A stretch of DNA of 64,000 nt from assembly GCF_014230305.1 (NCBI RefSeq), contig NZ_JACLAU010000014.1, positions 1 to 64,000 on the forward strand, written 5' to 3'. Position numbers and translations under genes: made by a program. Positions 43,175 to 51,433 of this stretch are shown here, one piece after another (the first letter of the stretch is position 1; each line of letters opens with the position of its first letter). The notes under the pieces are model-generated. The model made no database searches, was not told the DNA's origin, and saw nothing but the letters and a program-made list of their open reading frames with translations. Source of the stretch: Novosphingobium aerophilum. Lineage in GTDB: Bacteria > Pseudomonadota > Alphaproteobacteria > Sphingomonadales > Sphingomonadaceae.

Positions 43175-44013
43175 TTCAGCTCCAGCGCCCGGGCGTAGAG
43201 CTGCTTGCGGTCAAGACCGGTGGCCTTCGCGACCTGCCCCGCCGCCTGCGAGGGCTTGCCGGTGGCCAGGGCGGCGCGCAGCAGCGCGTCGACATCGGCC
43301 TCGCCGGGCGGCTCGGCCTCGCCCGGCGGCGCGACCAGCAGCACGATCTCGCCCCTGGCTGGGTGCGCCTCGTAGTGAGCGATCAGGTGCTGCACGGTGC
43401 CGGTCCGGCAATCCTCGAAGCGTTTGGTCAGCTCGCGCGCCACGGCCACCTCGCGGCCCGGCAGGGTGCGCCCGATCGCAGCCAGGCTGTCGATCAACCG
43501 TGGCGCGGTTTCGTAGAACACCAGGGTGGCCCGCACTGCGGCCAGCTCCTGCAGAACATCGCCGCGGGCCTTGTCCTTGTTGGGCAGGAAACCGGCGAAC
43601 AAAAAGCGGTCGCTCGGCAGCCCGGACAGGGTCAGCGCCACGGTCGCCGCGCTCGGCCCGGGGATGCTGGTCACGGCCACTCCACGCGCCCGGGCCTCGC
43701 GCACCAGGCGATAGCCCGGATCGGAGATCAGCGGGGTGCCGGCATCACTGACCAGGGCCAGGGGAGAGGTGGCTGCGATCTGTAAAAGATGGTCTCGCGT
43801 GGCATCGCTGGCGTGATCGTCGTAGCGGATGAGCCGCTGCTTCAGGCCCAGCAGTTGAAGCAGTTTTCCAGTAACCCTCGTATCCTCGCAAGCCACCGCG
43901 GCGACGGAACCGAGTGTGTCCTTCGCGCGTTGCGACACGTCGCCCAGATTGCCAATCGGCGTGGCGACGATGTAGAGCCCGGGTTCGAGAGGCGTGGCCA
44001 TGATCGCGCTCAT
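43171..44013 (-). CDS. rsmI: 16S rRNA (cytidine1402-2'-O)-methyltransferase
   Basis: A 280-residue tetrapyrrole-methylase-fold protein modifying C1402 in the 16S P site. Family features are LYIVATPIGNLGDVSQRAK, ACEDTRVTGKLLQLLGLK, ALVSDAGTPLISDPGYRLV and SAATVALTLSGLPSDRFLFA, with a C-terminal helical region. The start is chosen at 44013 (MSAIMATPLEP); MATPLEP at 44001 is the alternative. The frame stays open upstream for over 400 codons opposite the LpoA-like gene, but that extension is spurious. The gene diverges from the LpoA-like gene by 27 bases. Confidence 0.95.
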   Translation of the reverse strand: MSAIMATPLEPGLYIVATPIGNLGDVSQRAKDTLGSVAAVACEDTRVTGKLLQLLGLKQRLIRYDDHASDATRDHLLQIAATSPLALVSDAGTPLISDPGYRLVREARARGVAVTSIPGPSAATVALTLSGLPSDRFLFAGFLPNKDKARGDVLQELAAVRATLVFYETAPRLIDSLAAIGRTLPGREVAVARELTKRFEDCRTGTVQHLIAHYEAHPARGEIVLLVAPPGEAEPPGEADVDALLRAALATGKPSQAAGQVAKATGLDRKQLYARALELK

Positions 44014-44040
44014 GGACCACGATAGGAGGGTGCGGCAAGG

Positions 44041-45189
44041 ATGTTCGGCGGGAAATTCGATCGGCGCGGCCTGCTCGTCAGCGGTGCCCTGGCTCTGGTG
44101 GCGGGCTGCACCGTTGTCCCCAAGGCTCCCCCCGTCGCTCCCGCGCCGGAACAGCCGAGCGCCACGACCCTGCCGGCCGATCAGCAGCGCCACCGGGTGG
44201 CCTTGCTGGTGCCGCTGTCCGGCCCCAACGCGGCGGTGGGGCAAAGCCTTGCCAATGCCACGACCATGGCCCTGCTCGACACCGGTGCGGGCAACCTGCG
44301 CCTGACCACTTACGATACCGCAGCCGGCCCGGCCGTGGCCGCCACGCGCGCGATTGCCGACGGCAACAAGCTGATCCTCGGCCCGCTGATGGGGGACGAG
44401 GCCACGGCCGCCGCTGCCGTGGCGCTTCCCGCCCGGGTGCCGATCATTGCCTTTTCGAACGATATCGGGGTGGCCTCGCCCGGCACCTTCATCATGGGCA
44501 GCCTGCCCGAACAGTCCATCGCCCGCACGGTGCGCTTCGCCCGGTCGCGCGGGCTCAGCCGGTTCGCGGCCCTCGTGCCCGATGGCGAGTATGGCCAGCG
44601 CGCCGCCGCCGCGTTCCACACCGCGGTGCTGGAAGCCGGCGGCACGGTCGTCGCCACCGAAACCTATGCGCGGGGCAACACCTCGGTGGTCAGCGCGGCC
44701 CGCCGGCTGCGCACCCGCGGGGCCTTCGACGCCGTGCTGATCGGTGACAGCGGGCGGTTCGCGGCGCTCGCCGCGCCGGCCTTCAAGGGCGCAAAGACCC
44801 CGGTGCGGCTGCTCGGCACCGAACTGTGGAGCGGCGACGGCGCCGCGATCGGCGGCGCGGCCCTTGCCGGGGCGTGGTACTCCGCCGTGCCCGACGGGCG
44901 TTTCCTGCAATTCGCCGACAGCTACCAGTCGCGCTTCGGCGCCAAGCCCTACCGCATCGCGACCCTGGGCTATGACGCGGTGCTGCTGACCTTGCGGGTC
45001 GCACGCGAATGGAAGCCGGGCTCGGTCTTTCCGACCGGGCGGTTGGGCGACCGCGGCGGGTTTCTTGGGCTGGACGGTCCGTTCCGGTTCGCCGAGAACG
45101 GCCGGGTCGAGCGCGCGTTCGAGGTGAACGAGGTGCGGGTCGGTGGGGTCACGACGGTCAGCCCTGCCCCGGCGCGCTTCCAGGATTGA
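44041..45189 (+). CDS. Penicillin-binding protein activator, LpoA-like lipoprotein
   Basis: A 382-residue lipoprotein. The signal ends in a lipobox (LALVAGC) and a proline-rich spacer follows, then a periplasmic leucine-binding-type fold (VALLVPLSGPNAAVGQSLAN, KLILGPLMGDEATAAAAVAL, IAFSNDIGVASPGTFIMGSL). This is the C-domain of LpoA, which activates class A PBPs in Gammaproteobacteria. It stands divergent from rsmI, the same neighbourhood as lpoA in E. coli (yraM by rsmI), which supports the assignment. The TPR N-terminal domain of E. coli LpoA is absent. Confidence 0.85.
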   Translation: MFGGKFDRRGLLVSGALALVAGCTVVPKAPPVAPAPEQPSATTLPADQQRHRVALLVPLSGPNAAVGQSLANATTMALLDTGAGNLRLTTYDTAAGPAVAATRAIADGNKLILGPLMGDEATAAAAVALPARVPIIAFSNDIGVASPGTFIMGSLPEQSIARTVRFARSRGLSRFAALVPDGEYGQRAAAAFHTAVLEAGGTVVATETYARGNTSVVSAARRLRTRGAFDAVLIGDSGRFAALAAPAFKGAKTPVRLLGTELWSGDGAAIGGAALAGAWYSAVPDGRFLQFADSYQSRFGAKPYRIATLGYDAVLLTLRVAREWKPGSVFPTGRLGDRGGFLGLDGPFRFAENGRVERAFEVNEVRVGGVTTVSPAPARFQD

Positions 45190-45284
45190 CCCGGTCGGCG
45201 GAACCGGCCTGGCCCCGTCAACCCTGACGATAACCCCCACCGGACGCTTGCGCCCGGAATCACCCGGCCCGTATAGTCCGGCCC

Positions 45285-47282
45285 ATGTCCGACGATCTGT
45301 TCGAGAAGCTGCCTGCGGGCTCCGGGGAAACCTACGACGGTTCGGCCATCGAGGTCCTCGAAGGGCTGGAACCGGTGCGTCGTCGCCCGGGCATGTACAT
45401 CGGCGGCACCGACGAGCGGGCCTTGCACCACCTGGCCGCGGAGGTGCTCGACAATGCCATGGACGAGGCCGTTGCCGGGCACGCCAATCGGATCGAGGTG
45501 ACCCTGGAGGAAGGCAACCGCCTGACCATTGCCGACAACGGCCGTGGCATTCCGGTCGACGAGCATCCCCGCTATCCCGGCAAGTCGGCTTTGGAGGTGA
45601 TCCTCACCACGTTGCATTCCGGCGGCAAGTTCTCGGGCAAGGCCTATGCCACCTCGGGCGGTCTGCACGGTGTCGGCATTTCGGTGGTCAACGCCTTGTC
45701 GACCCTGACCCGGGTCGAAGTGGCGCGCAACAAGGAGCTTTACGCCCAGGAGTTTTCCTGCGGCCTGCCGACCACCCGGCTGGAAAAGATCGGCAATGCC
45801 CCCAACCGGCGCGGCACCACGGTGACCTTCGTGCCCGATCTCGAGATTTTCGGGGTCGACGCGAAGTTCAAGCCGGCCCGCCTGTTCAAACTGGTCCGGT
45901 CGAAGGCTTACCTGTTCGCCGGGGTCGAGATCCGCTGGAAGTGCGCGGCCTCCCTCGCCAGCGAGGAGGTTCCGGCCGAGGCCGTGTTCCAGTTCCCCGG
46001 CGGCCTGGCCGATCACCTTGCCGAACAATTGGGCACGCGCGAGTGCGTGACCAGCGAGTTCTTCCGGGGGTCGCAGGATTTCCCGGCCAATGACCGGGGC
46101 GAGCAGCAGGGTCGGGTCGAATGGGCCATCGCCTGGCCGCTGTGGTCGGACGGGGCCTTCAGCTATTACTGCAACACCATTCCCACGCCCGACGGCGGCA
46201 CGCACGAACAGGGGCTGCGGGCGGCCCTGACCAAGGCGGTCCGGGCCTTCGGCGAGCTGGTCGGGCAGAAGAAGGCCAAGGACATCGCTCCGGAGGACGT
46301 GATCACCGGCAGCGAGGTGATGCTGTCGGTCTTCATCCGCGATCCCCAGTTCCAGAGCCAGACCAAGGACCGCCTGACCAGCCCCGAGGCGGCCCGACTG
46401 GTCGAGAACGCGGTGCGCGATCATTTCGACCACTTCCTGTCGGACAATCTCGAGCGCGGCAAGGCGCTGCTCGGCTATGTGATGGAGCGCATGGACGAGC
46501 GGCTGCGCCGCAAGGCCGAGCGCGAGGTCAAGCGCAAGACCGCTACCAATGCCCGCAAGCTGCGCCTGCCCGGCAAGCTTACCGACTGTTCAGGCGAAGG
46601 CGATGGCGAGACCGAGCTGTTCATCGTCGAAGGCGATTCGGCCGGGGGCAGCGCCAAGCAGGCGCGCGATCGCAAGACCCAGGCGATCCTCCCGATCCGT
46701 GGCAAGATCCTGAACGTCGCCAGCGCGACGGCCGACAAGATCCGCGCCAACCAGGAAATCGCCGATCTGCTGCTCGCCCTCGGTTGTGGCAGTCGCAAGG
46801 ACTGCAACCCAGACGCTTTGCGCTATGACCGCATCATCATCATGACCGATGCCGACGTCGACGGCGCCCATATCGCCACGCTGCTGATGACCTTTTTCTT
46901 CCAGGAGATGGCCGAGGTGGTCCGGCGCGGGCATCTCTATCTGGCGCAGCCGCCGCTCTATCGCCTGACCAGCGGTTCGGTCAGCGCCTATGCCCGCGAC
47001 GACCTGCACCGCGCCGAGCTGGAGGCGACCAGGTTCAAGGGCAAGAAGGTCGAGGTGTCGCGGTTCAAGGGTCTGGGCGAGATGAACCCGCAGCAGTTGC
47101 GGGAGACCACGATGAGCCCGGCATCGCGCTCGCTGGTGCGTATCACGCTGCCCCCCGAGTACGAGGGTCGGGCCGCGGTGAAGGACCTGGTGGACCGCCT
47201 GATGGGCCGCAACCCGGAACACCGCTTCATGTTCATCCAGAACCGCGCGGGCGAGATCGATCCCGAACTGATCGACGCCTGA
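45285..47282 (+). CDS. parE: DNA topoisomerase IV subunit B
   Basis: A 665-residue type IIA topoisomerase ATPase subunit. GHKL ATP-binding motifs (VLDNAMDEAVAGH, IADNGRGIPVD, GLHGVGISVVNAL), transducer domain, and the TOPRIM segment EGDSAGGSAKQARDR followed by IIIMTDADVDGAHIATLL. The C-terminal shape and RYNPDALRYDR-like region favour ParE over GyrB, as does length (665 versus about 800). It decatenates daughter chromosomes with ParC. The gyrase-specific insert is absent. The 95-base leader before it holds no obvious signal. Confidence 0.92.
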   Translation: MSDDLFEKLPAGSGETYDGSAIEVLEGLEPVRRRPGMYIGGTDERALHHLAAEVLDNAMDEAVAGHANRIEVTLEEGNRLTIADNGRGIPVDEHPRYPGKSALEVILTTLHSGGKFSGKAYATSGGLHGVGISVVNALSTLTRVEVARNKELYAQEFSCGLPTTRLEKIGNAPNRRGTTVTFVPDLEIFGVDAKFKPARLFKLVRSKAYLFAGVEIRWKCAASLASEEVPAEAVFQFPGGLADHLAEQLGTRECVTSEFFRGSQDFPANDRGEQQGRVEWAIAWPLWSDGAFSYYCNTIPTPDGGTHEQGLRAALTKAVRAFGELVGQKKAKDIAPEDVITGSEVMLSVFIRDPQFQSQTKDRLTSPEAARLVENAVRDHFDHFLSDNLERGKALLGYVMERMDERLRRKAEREVKRKTATNARKLRLPGKLTDCSGEGDGETELFIVEGDSAGGSAKQARDRKTQAILPIRGKILNVASATADKIRANQEIADLLLALGCGSRKDCNPDALRYDRIIIMTDADVDGAHIATLLMTFFFQEMAEVVRRGHLYLAQPPLYRLTSGSVSAYARDDLHRAELEATRFKGKKVEVSRFKGLGEMNPQQLRETTMSPASRSLVRITLPPEYEGRAAVKDLVDRLMGRNPEHRFMFIQNRAGEIDPELIDA

Positions 47283-47607
47283 TGGCTTGATGCGGGTAAA
47301 AGTCATCATTTTTTGCGTGATGACGAATTTGTCCAATTAATGTGCCGACGAAGCCCTAGGGTGGAGGTCAGCGGTTGCGTAAGGACGGCCCGGGTCGGCG
47401 CCCGAGCCGCATTCGCTCGAGAAGCCCGCAGAGGCTCTCGTCTCTGATCACGTGTTTCCCGGTGGGGTGATCGCCCCGTTTGTGCGGCGATCACCTTCAC
47501 CCGACCATCGGTCACCCCACACCAGCCCATCCGACGATCCGTTCGATTGGGACTTGCCGCTACCGTTGCCTGGCCATAGCCTGCGGGCTCGATGGGCAGT
47601 GGACTGA
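47283..47607 (+). promoter_or_regulatory. 325-bp structured leader before moxR
   Basis: This gap encodes no clear protein. Right after parE, GTCATCA (47302-47308) and TGATGAC (47318-47324) form a hairpin. Further on, GGTGATCGCC (47466-47475) pairs with GGCGATCACC (47486-47495) over a 10-base loop. The overlapping GTGGGGTGA (47462-47470) can instead pair with TCACCCCAC (47512-47520), and the two folds exclude each other. A short GACC-ATC-GGTC lies between. The layout resembles a regulatory switch upstream of the moxR operon, although no known riboswitch class was recognised. Confidence 0.5.
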
Positions 47608-48456
47608 ATGATGCATCGGTTTGAAGGCACGAAGGATTATGTGGCGACCGACGATCTCAAGGTCGCGGTCAATGCGGCGGTGCTGCTGCGCCGACCGCTC
47701 CTGGTCAAGGGCGAGCCGGGCACCGGCAAGACCGTCCTGGCCCATGAGATCGCGCGCGCCGTGGGGGCGCCGCTGATCGAATGGAACGTCAAATCGACCA
47801 CCAAGGCCCAGCAGGGCCTTTACGAGTACGACGCGGTGGCCCGGCTGCGTGATGGCCAACTGGGCGACGAGCGGGTTCACGACATTCGTAACTACATCAA
47901 GAAGGGCAAGCTGTGGGAGGCCTTCACCAGCCCCCAGCTCCCGGTCCTGCTGATCGACGAGATCGACAAGGCCGACATCGAGTTTCCGAACGACCTCCTG
48001 CAGGAGCTCGATCGGATGAGCTTCGACGTCTACGAGACCCAGGAACGCATCGCCGCCAAGGACCGGCCGATCGTCGTGATCACCTCGAACAATGAGAAGG
48101 AACTGCCCGACGCCTTCCTGCGCCGCTGCTTCTTCCACTACATCAAGTTCCCCGATCGCGAGACCATGCAGGCGATCATCGATGTCCACTTCCCCGGCAT
48201 CCAGAAGGTGCTGGTCAGCAAGGCGCTGGAAATCTTCTACGAGGTGCGCGAGGTCCCGGGGCTGAAGAAGAAGCCCTCGACCAGCGAACTGCTCGACTGG
48301 CTGAAGCTGCTGCTGGCCGAGGACATGCCGCTCGACGTTCTGCAGAACCGTGACCCGACCAAGGCCATCCCGCCGCTGCATGGGGCCTTGCTGAAGAACG
48401 AACAGGACATCATGCTGTTTGAACGTCTGGCCTTCATGGCGCGGCGGGGGGCTTGA
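47608..48456 (+). CDS. MoxR-type AAA+ ATPase
   Basis: A 282-residue AAA+ ATPase. Walker A is VKGEPGTGKTVLAHE, Walker B LLIDEIDKADIEFPNDLLQE, sensor 1 VVITSNNEKELPDAFLRRC. A MoxR-like lid follows. MoxR proteins act with VWA proteins as metal- or cofactor-inserting chaperones; a CoxE-like VWA gene is found three genes downstream (50205-51386), which strongly suggests partnership. It starts at ATG 47608 and overlaps the following GFA gene's preceding codons closely. Confidence 0.9.
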   Translation: MMHRFEGTKDYVATDDLKVAVNAAVLLRRPLLVKGEPGTGKTVLAHEIARAVGAPLIEWNVKSTTKAQQGLYEYDAVARLRDGQLGDERVHDIRNYIKKGKLWEAFTSPQLPVLLIDEIDKADIEFPNDLLQELDRMSFDVYETQERIAAKDRPIVVITSNNEKELPDAFLRRCFFHYIKFPDRETMQAIIDVHFPGIQKVLVSKALEIFYEVREVPGLKKKPSTSELLDWLKLLLAEDMPLDVLQNRDPTKAIPPLHGALLKNEQDIMLFERLAFMARRGA

Positions 48457-48458
48457 CC

Positions 48459-48899
48459 ATGGCGCACGAGGGCGGCTGCCTGTGCGGCAGGGTTCGCTTC
48501 AGCATTTCGGCAGAGCCGGTCGGAGCACGGATGTGCTGGTGCCGGGATTGCCAGCGCATCGCCAGCGGATCGCCGACCGTCAATGTGCTGTTTCCGGAAG
48601 AGGCTGCGGCCTTTGACGGTGGGCTCGGTACGTTCCGGATGACAGCCGACAGCGGCAATACGGTGGAACGGGGATTTTGCCCCACCTGCGGAGCGCAGAT
48701 TTACAGCCGGACGGTCGAGCCCCCCGCAACCCAGCCGATCCGGATCCGGGCGGGCACTCTGGACGATCCCGGCCTCATGGCCCCGACAGCCTATATCTGG
48801 GCAGCCAGTGCCCCGCACTGGGCGCCCTTCGATCCTGCGCTACCACGATACGCTCAGGGACCGGGGTCGCCCATGATGGAGCCTGGCGATGACCTATAG
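48459..48899 (+). CDS. GFA (glutathione-dependent formaldehyde-activating) family protein 1
   Basis: A 146-residue zinc-binding Mss4/GFA fold protein. The Cys pattern CLCGRVRF...CWCRDCQRIA...CPTCGAQIY is intact. The family includes glutathione-dependent formaldehyde-activating enzyme, but many members have no shown activity. I start at ATG 48459, just after the moxR stop at 48456. Its stop overlaps the start of the second GFA gene (48889), so the three genes are translationally tied. Confidence 0.85.
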   Translation: MAHEGGCLCGRVRFSISAEPVGARMCWCRDCQRIASGSPTVNVLFPEEAAAFDGGLGTFRMTADSGNTVERGFCPTCGAQIYSRTVEPPATQPIRIRAGTLDDPGLMAPTAYIWAASAPHWAPFDPALPRYAQGPGSPMMEPGDDL

Positions 48900-49323
48900 C
48901 GGACGATGCGCTTGTGGCGCCGTAACCCTGCAGATCAAGGACGCACCGGTCGGGACGCGCCAGTGCTGGTGCCTCCAGTGTCAGCAGATCGCGGCCGGTG
49001 GGCCGAGCCACAATGCGATCTTCCCCACTGAGGCCGTCTCCATCGCCGGGCCTTTGCGGCATTCGACATGGACCGCGGCGAGCGGCAACACCCTCACGCA
49101 CCACTTCTGCCCGTCATGCGGCACACAGGTCTACGCCCAAAGCTCGGCGCGGCCGCATCTGATGACCGTCCGTTTCGGCGTGATCGACGAGCCCCACGGC
49201 CTGCGTCCCGAAGTGGTGATCTGGACCGATGAGGCGCCGGCCTGGGCCTGTATTGATCCGGCGCTGGAGCGTTGGCCCGGGCAACCTCCCGCCCCTGCTC
49301 CGCCCCCCCCGCCTGCCGGGTGA
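48889..49323 (+). CDS. GFA family protein 2
   Basis: A 144-residue GFA-fold protein with the same ligand set (CACGAVTL...CWCLQCQQIA...CPSCGTQVY) as its upstream neighbour and about half its residues similar, so the pair is probably a tandem duplication that has diverged. It ends in a proline-rich tail (PGQPPAPAPPPPPAG). Its start overlaps the first GFA gene by 11 bases and its stop is joined to the DUF817 gene by TGATG. Confidence 0.85.
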   Translation: MTYSGRCACGAVTLQIKDAPVGTRQCWCLQCQQIAAGGPSHNAIFPTEAVSIAGPLRHSTWTAASGNTLTHHFCPSCGTQVYAQSSARPHLMTVRFGVIDEPHGLRPEVVIWTDEAPAWACIDPALERWPGQPPAPAPPPPPAG

Positions 49324-50201
49324 TGGCGCCGGAGTTCGGGTCCGGTCCGGAACCCCGGGGCAAGGCCCTGGCCGGAACCCGGCTGGCCGCCATCCGCGCC
49401 CGGATGGAGCGGTTCGAGCCTCGCCCCGGGCCCATGGCCTGGCTTTACGAATTTGTCCTGTTCGGCATCAAGCAGGCCTGGGCCTGCCTGTTCGGCGGGT
49501 TGATGCTGGCGCTGCTGCTGGCCACTCACCTGTGGTATCCGCCACAGGCCGCCCTGGCCCGCTACGATGCCCTGACCCTCGCCGCCGTGGCGATCCAGTG
49601 CGGGATGCTGGCCCTGCGGCTCGAAACGCTGGACGAGGCCAAGGTGATCCTGGCCTTTCACGTTGTCGGCACGGTGATGGAGCTGTTCAAGACCGCGGTG
49701 GGATCGTGGCACTATCCCGAACGGGCAATGCTCAGGATCGGGGGCGTGCCACTGTTTTCCGGGTTCATGTATGCCGCCGTGGGCAGCTACATCGCCCGGG
49801 TCTGGCGCATCCTCGACTTTCGGTTCAGCGGCTTTCCACCGCTGGGATGGGCCTGGATCCTCGCCGTGGCGATCTATGTGAACTTCTTTGCGCACCACTG
49901 GATCGTCGATCTGCGCCTGGTCCTGTTCGCCGCCCTCGGCCTGATCTTTGCGCGGACGCGCATCCATTTCACCGTGTGGCGGGTGGAACGCTGGATGCCG
50001 CTGCTGCTGGGCTGGCTGCTGGTGGCCCTGTTCATCTGGTTCGCCGAGAATCTGGGCACTTTCTCGCGCGCTTGGCTCTATCCGGACCAGCGTGAAGGCT
50101 GGCACCTGGTGTCATGGACCAAGCTGGGCGCCTGGTATCTGCTGATGTACATCTCGTTCATGCTGGTGTCGGCCGTCCACGGCATCCGGCGGGAAAGCTG
50201 A
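49323..50201 (+). CDS. DUF817 family membrane protein
   Basis: A 292-residue integral membrane protein with about seven hydrophobic helices (FGIKQAWACLFGGLMLALLL, LTLAAVAIQCGMLALRL, VGSYIARVWRILDF region). Conserved GSWHYPE and FFAHHWIVDLR are typical of DUF817. The chosen ATG at 49323 overlaps the GFA stop (TGATG). DUF817 proteins are found in several bacterial lineages, and their function is unknown. It is joined by 3 bases to the CoxE-like gene. Confidence 0.85.
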   Translation: MAPEFGSGPEPRGKALAGTRLAAIRARMERFEPRPGPMAWLYEFVLFGIKQAWACLFGGLMLALLLATHLWYPPQAALARYDALTLAAVAIQCGMLALRLETLDEAKVILAFHVVGTVMELFKTAVGSWHYPERAMLRIGGVPLFSGFMYAAVGSYIARVWRILDFRFSGFPPLGWAWILAVAIYVNFFAHHWIVDLRLVLFAALGLIFARTRIHFTVWRVERWMPLLLGWLLVALFIWFAENLGTFSRAWLYPDQREGWHLVSWTKLGAWYLLMYISFMLVSAVHGIRRES

Positions 50202-50204
50202 CCG

Positions 50205-51386
50205 ATGTTCCTGACCTTTCTCGATGAACTGCGCTCCGCCGGAATTCCGGCCTCGCTCAAGGAGCACCTGATCCTGCTCGAGGCGCTCGACCGCGAGGTC
50301 ATCGGACGCTCGCCGGAGGAGTTCTATTACCTGTCGCGGGCCGTCTTCGTGAAGGATGAGGGCCTGCTCGACCGCTTCGACCAGGTCTTCGCCAAGGTCT
50401 TTCGCGGGGTTCTGACCGACTATGGCCAGCAGCCGGTTGAGATCCCGGAAAACTGGCTCAAGGCCATCGCCGAGAAGTTCCTGACGCCCGAAGAAATGGA
50501 ACAGATCAAGGCGCTGGGATCATGGGATGATATCATGGAGACGCTCAAGCAGCGGCTCGAAGAGCAGGAAGGCCGGCACCAGGGCGGAAACAAATGGATC
50601 GGAACCGGCGGCACCAGCCCCTTCGGCAATTCCGGCTACAACCCGGAAGGGGTGCGGATCGGCGGGGAGAGCCGCCACAAGCGCGCGGTCAAGGTGTGGG
50701 ATCGGCGGGATTTCCGGAACCTCGATGCCACGCGGGAGCTCGGCACGCGGAACATCAAGGTCGCGCTGCGCCGCCTGCGCCGCTTCGCCCGCGAGGGTGC
50801 CGCGGAAGAGCTTGATCTGGACGCCACGATCCGTGGCACCGCGCGGCAGGGCTATCTGGATATGCACATGCGTCCGGAGCGGCACAACGCGGTCAAGGTC
50901 CTGCTGTTTCTCGACGTGGGCGGATCGATGGACCCGCACATCAAGCTGGTCGAGGAGCTGTTCAGCGCCGCGACCAGCGAGTTCAAGAACCTGGAGTTCT
51001 TCTACTTCCACAATTGCCTGTACGAAAGCGTGTGGAAGGACAATCGCCGCCGCAGCTCGGAACGCACGCCGACCTGGGACCTGCTTCACAAGTACGGTCA
51101 CGATTACAAGGTGATCTTCGTGGGCGATGCGGCGATGAGCCCTTACGAGATCGCGCAGCCGGGCGGCTCGGTCGAGCACTTCAATCCCGAGGCCGGAGGG
51201 GTGTGGCTGCAGCGCGTCGTCAACACCTATCCCGCCAGCGTCTGGATCAACCCGGAGCCGGAACGGTCATGGGGCTACAGCCAGTCGAACCGGATGATCC
51301 GCGACCTGTTCCATGACCGGATGTATCCGCTGACGCTGGGCGGCCTGGACGAGGCAATGCGCGAGCTGACCCGCAAGCGGGGCTGA
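50205..51386 (+). CDS. CoxE-like VWA domain protein
   Basis: A 393-residue protein with a C-terminal von Willebrand A domain of the CoxE type. The metal-ion-dependent adhesion site is VLLFLDVGGSMDPHIK, where the second Ser of the canonical DxSxS is Gly, as in other CoxE proteins. The N-terminal half is helical with acidic KDEGLLDRFDQVFAKVF. CoxE and a MoxR ATPase act together in CO-dehydrogenase maturation in carboxydotrophs, and no cox structural genes are here. It closes the moxR-GFA-GFA-DUF817 group. Confidence 0.87.
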   Translation: MFLTFLDELRSAGIPASLKEHLILLEALDREVIGRSPEEFYYLSRAVFVKDEGLLDRFDQVFAKVFRGVLTDYGQQPVEIPENWLKAIAEKFLTPEEMEQIKALGSWDDIMETLKQRLEEQEGRHQGGNKWIGTGGTSPFGNSGYNPEGVRIGGESRHKRAVKVWDRRDFRNLDATRELGTRNIKVALRRLRRFAREGAAEELDLDATIRGTARQGYLDMHMRPERHNAVKVLLFLDVGGSMDPHIKLVEELFSAATSEFKNLEFFYFHNCLYESVWKDNRRRSSERTPTWDLLHKYGHDYKVIFVGDAAMSPYEIAQPGGSVEHFNPEAGGVWLQRVVNTYPASVWINPEPERSWGYSQSNRMIRDLFHDRMYPLTLGGLDEAMRELTRKRG

Positions 51387-51433
51387 TCCGGCCTGATACA
51401 CCTGGCCTGCCTGGCCCGGCTTTTATGGCCCGA

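Noticed and set aside
44014..45240. Upstream extension of the rsmI frame opposite the LpoA-like gene
   Set aside because: It has no family match, and the LpoA-like gene occupies those bases on the other strand. The ATG at 44013 is a better start.
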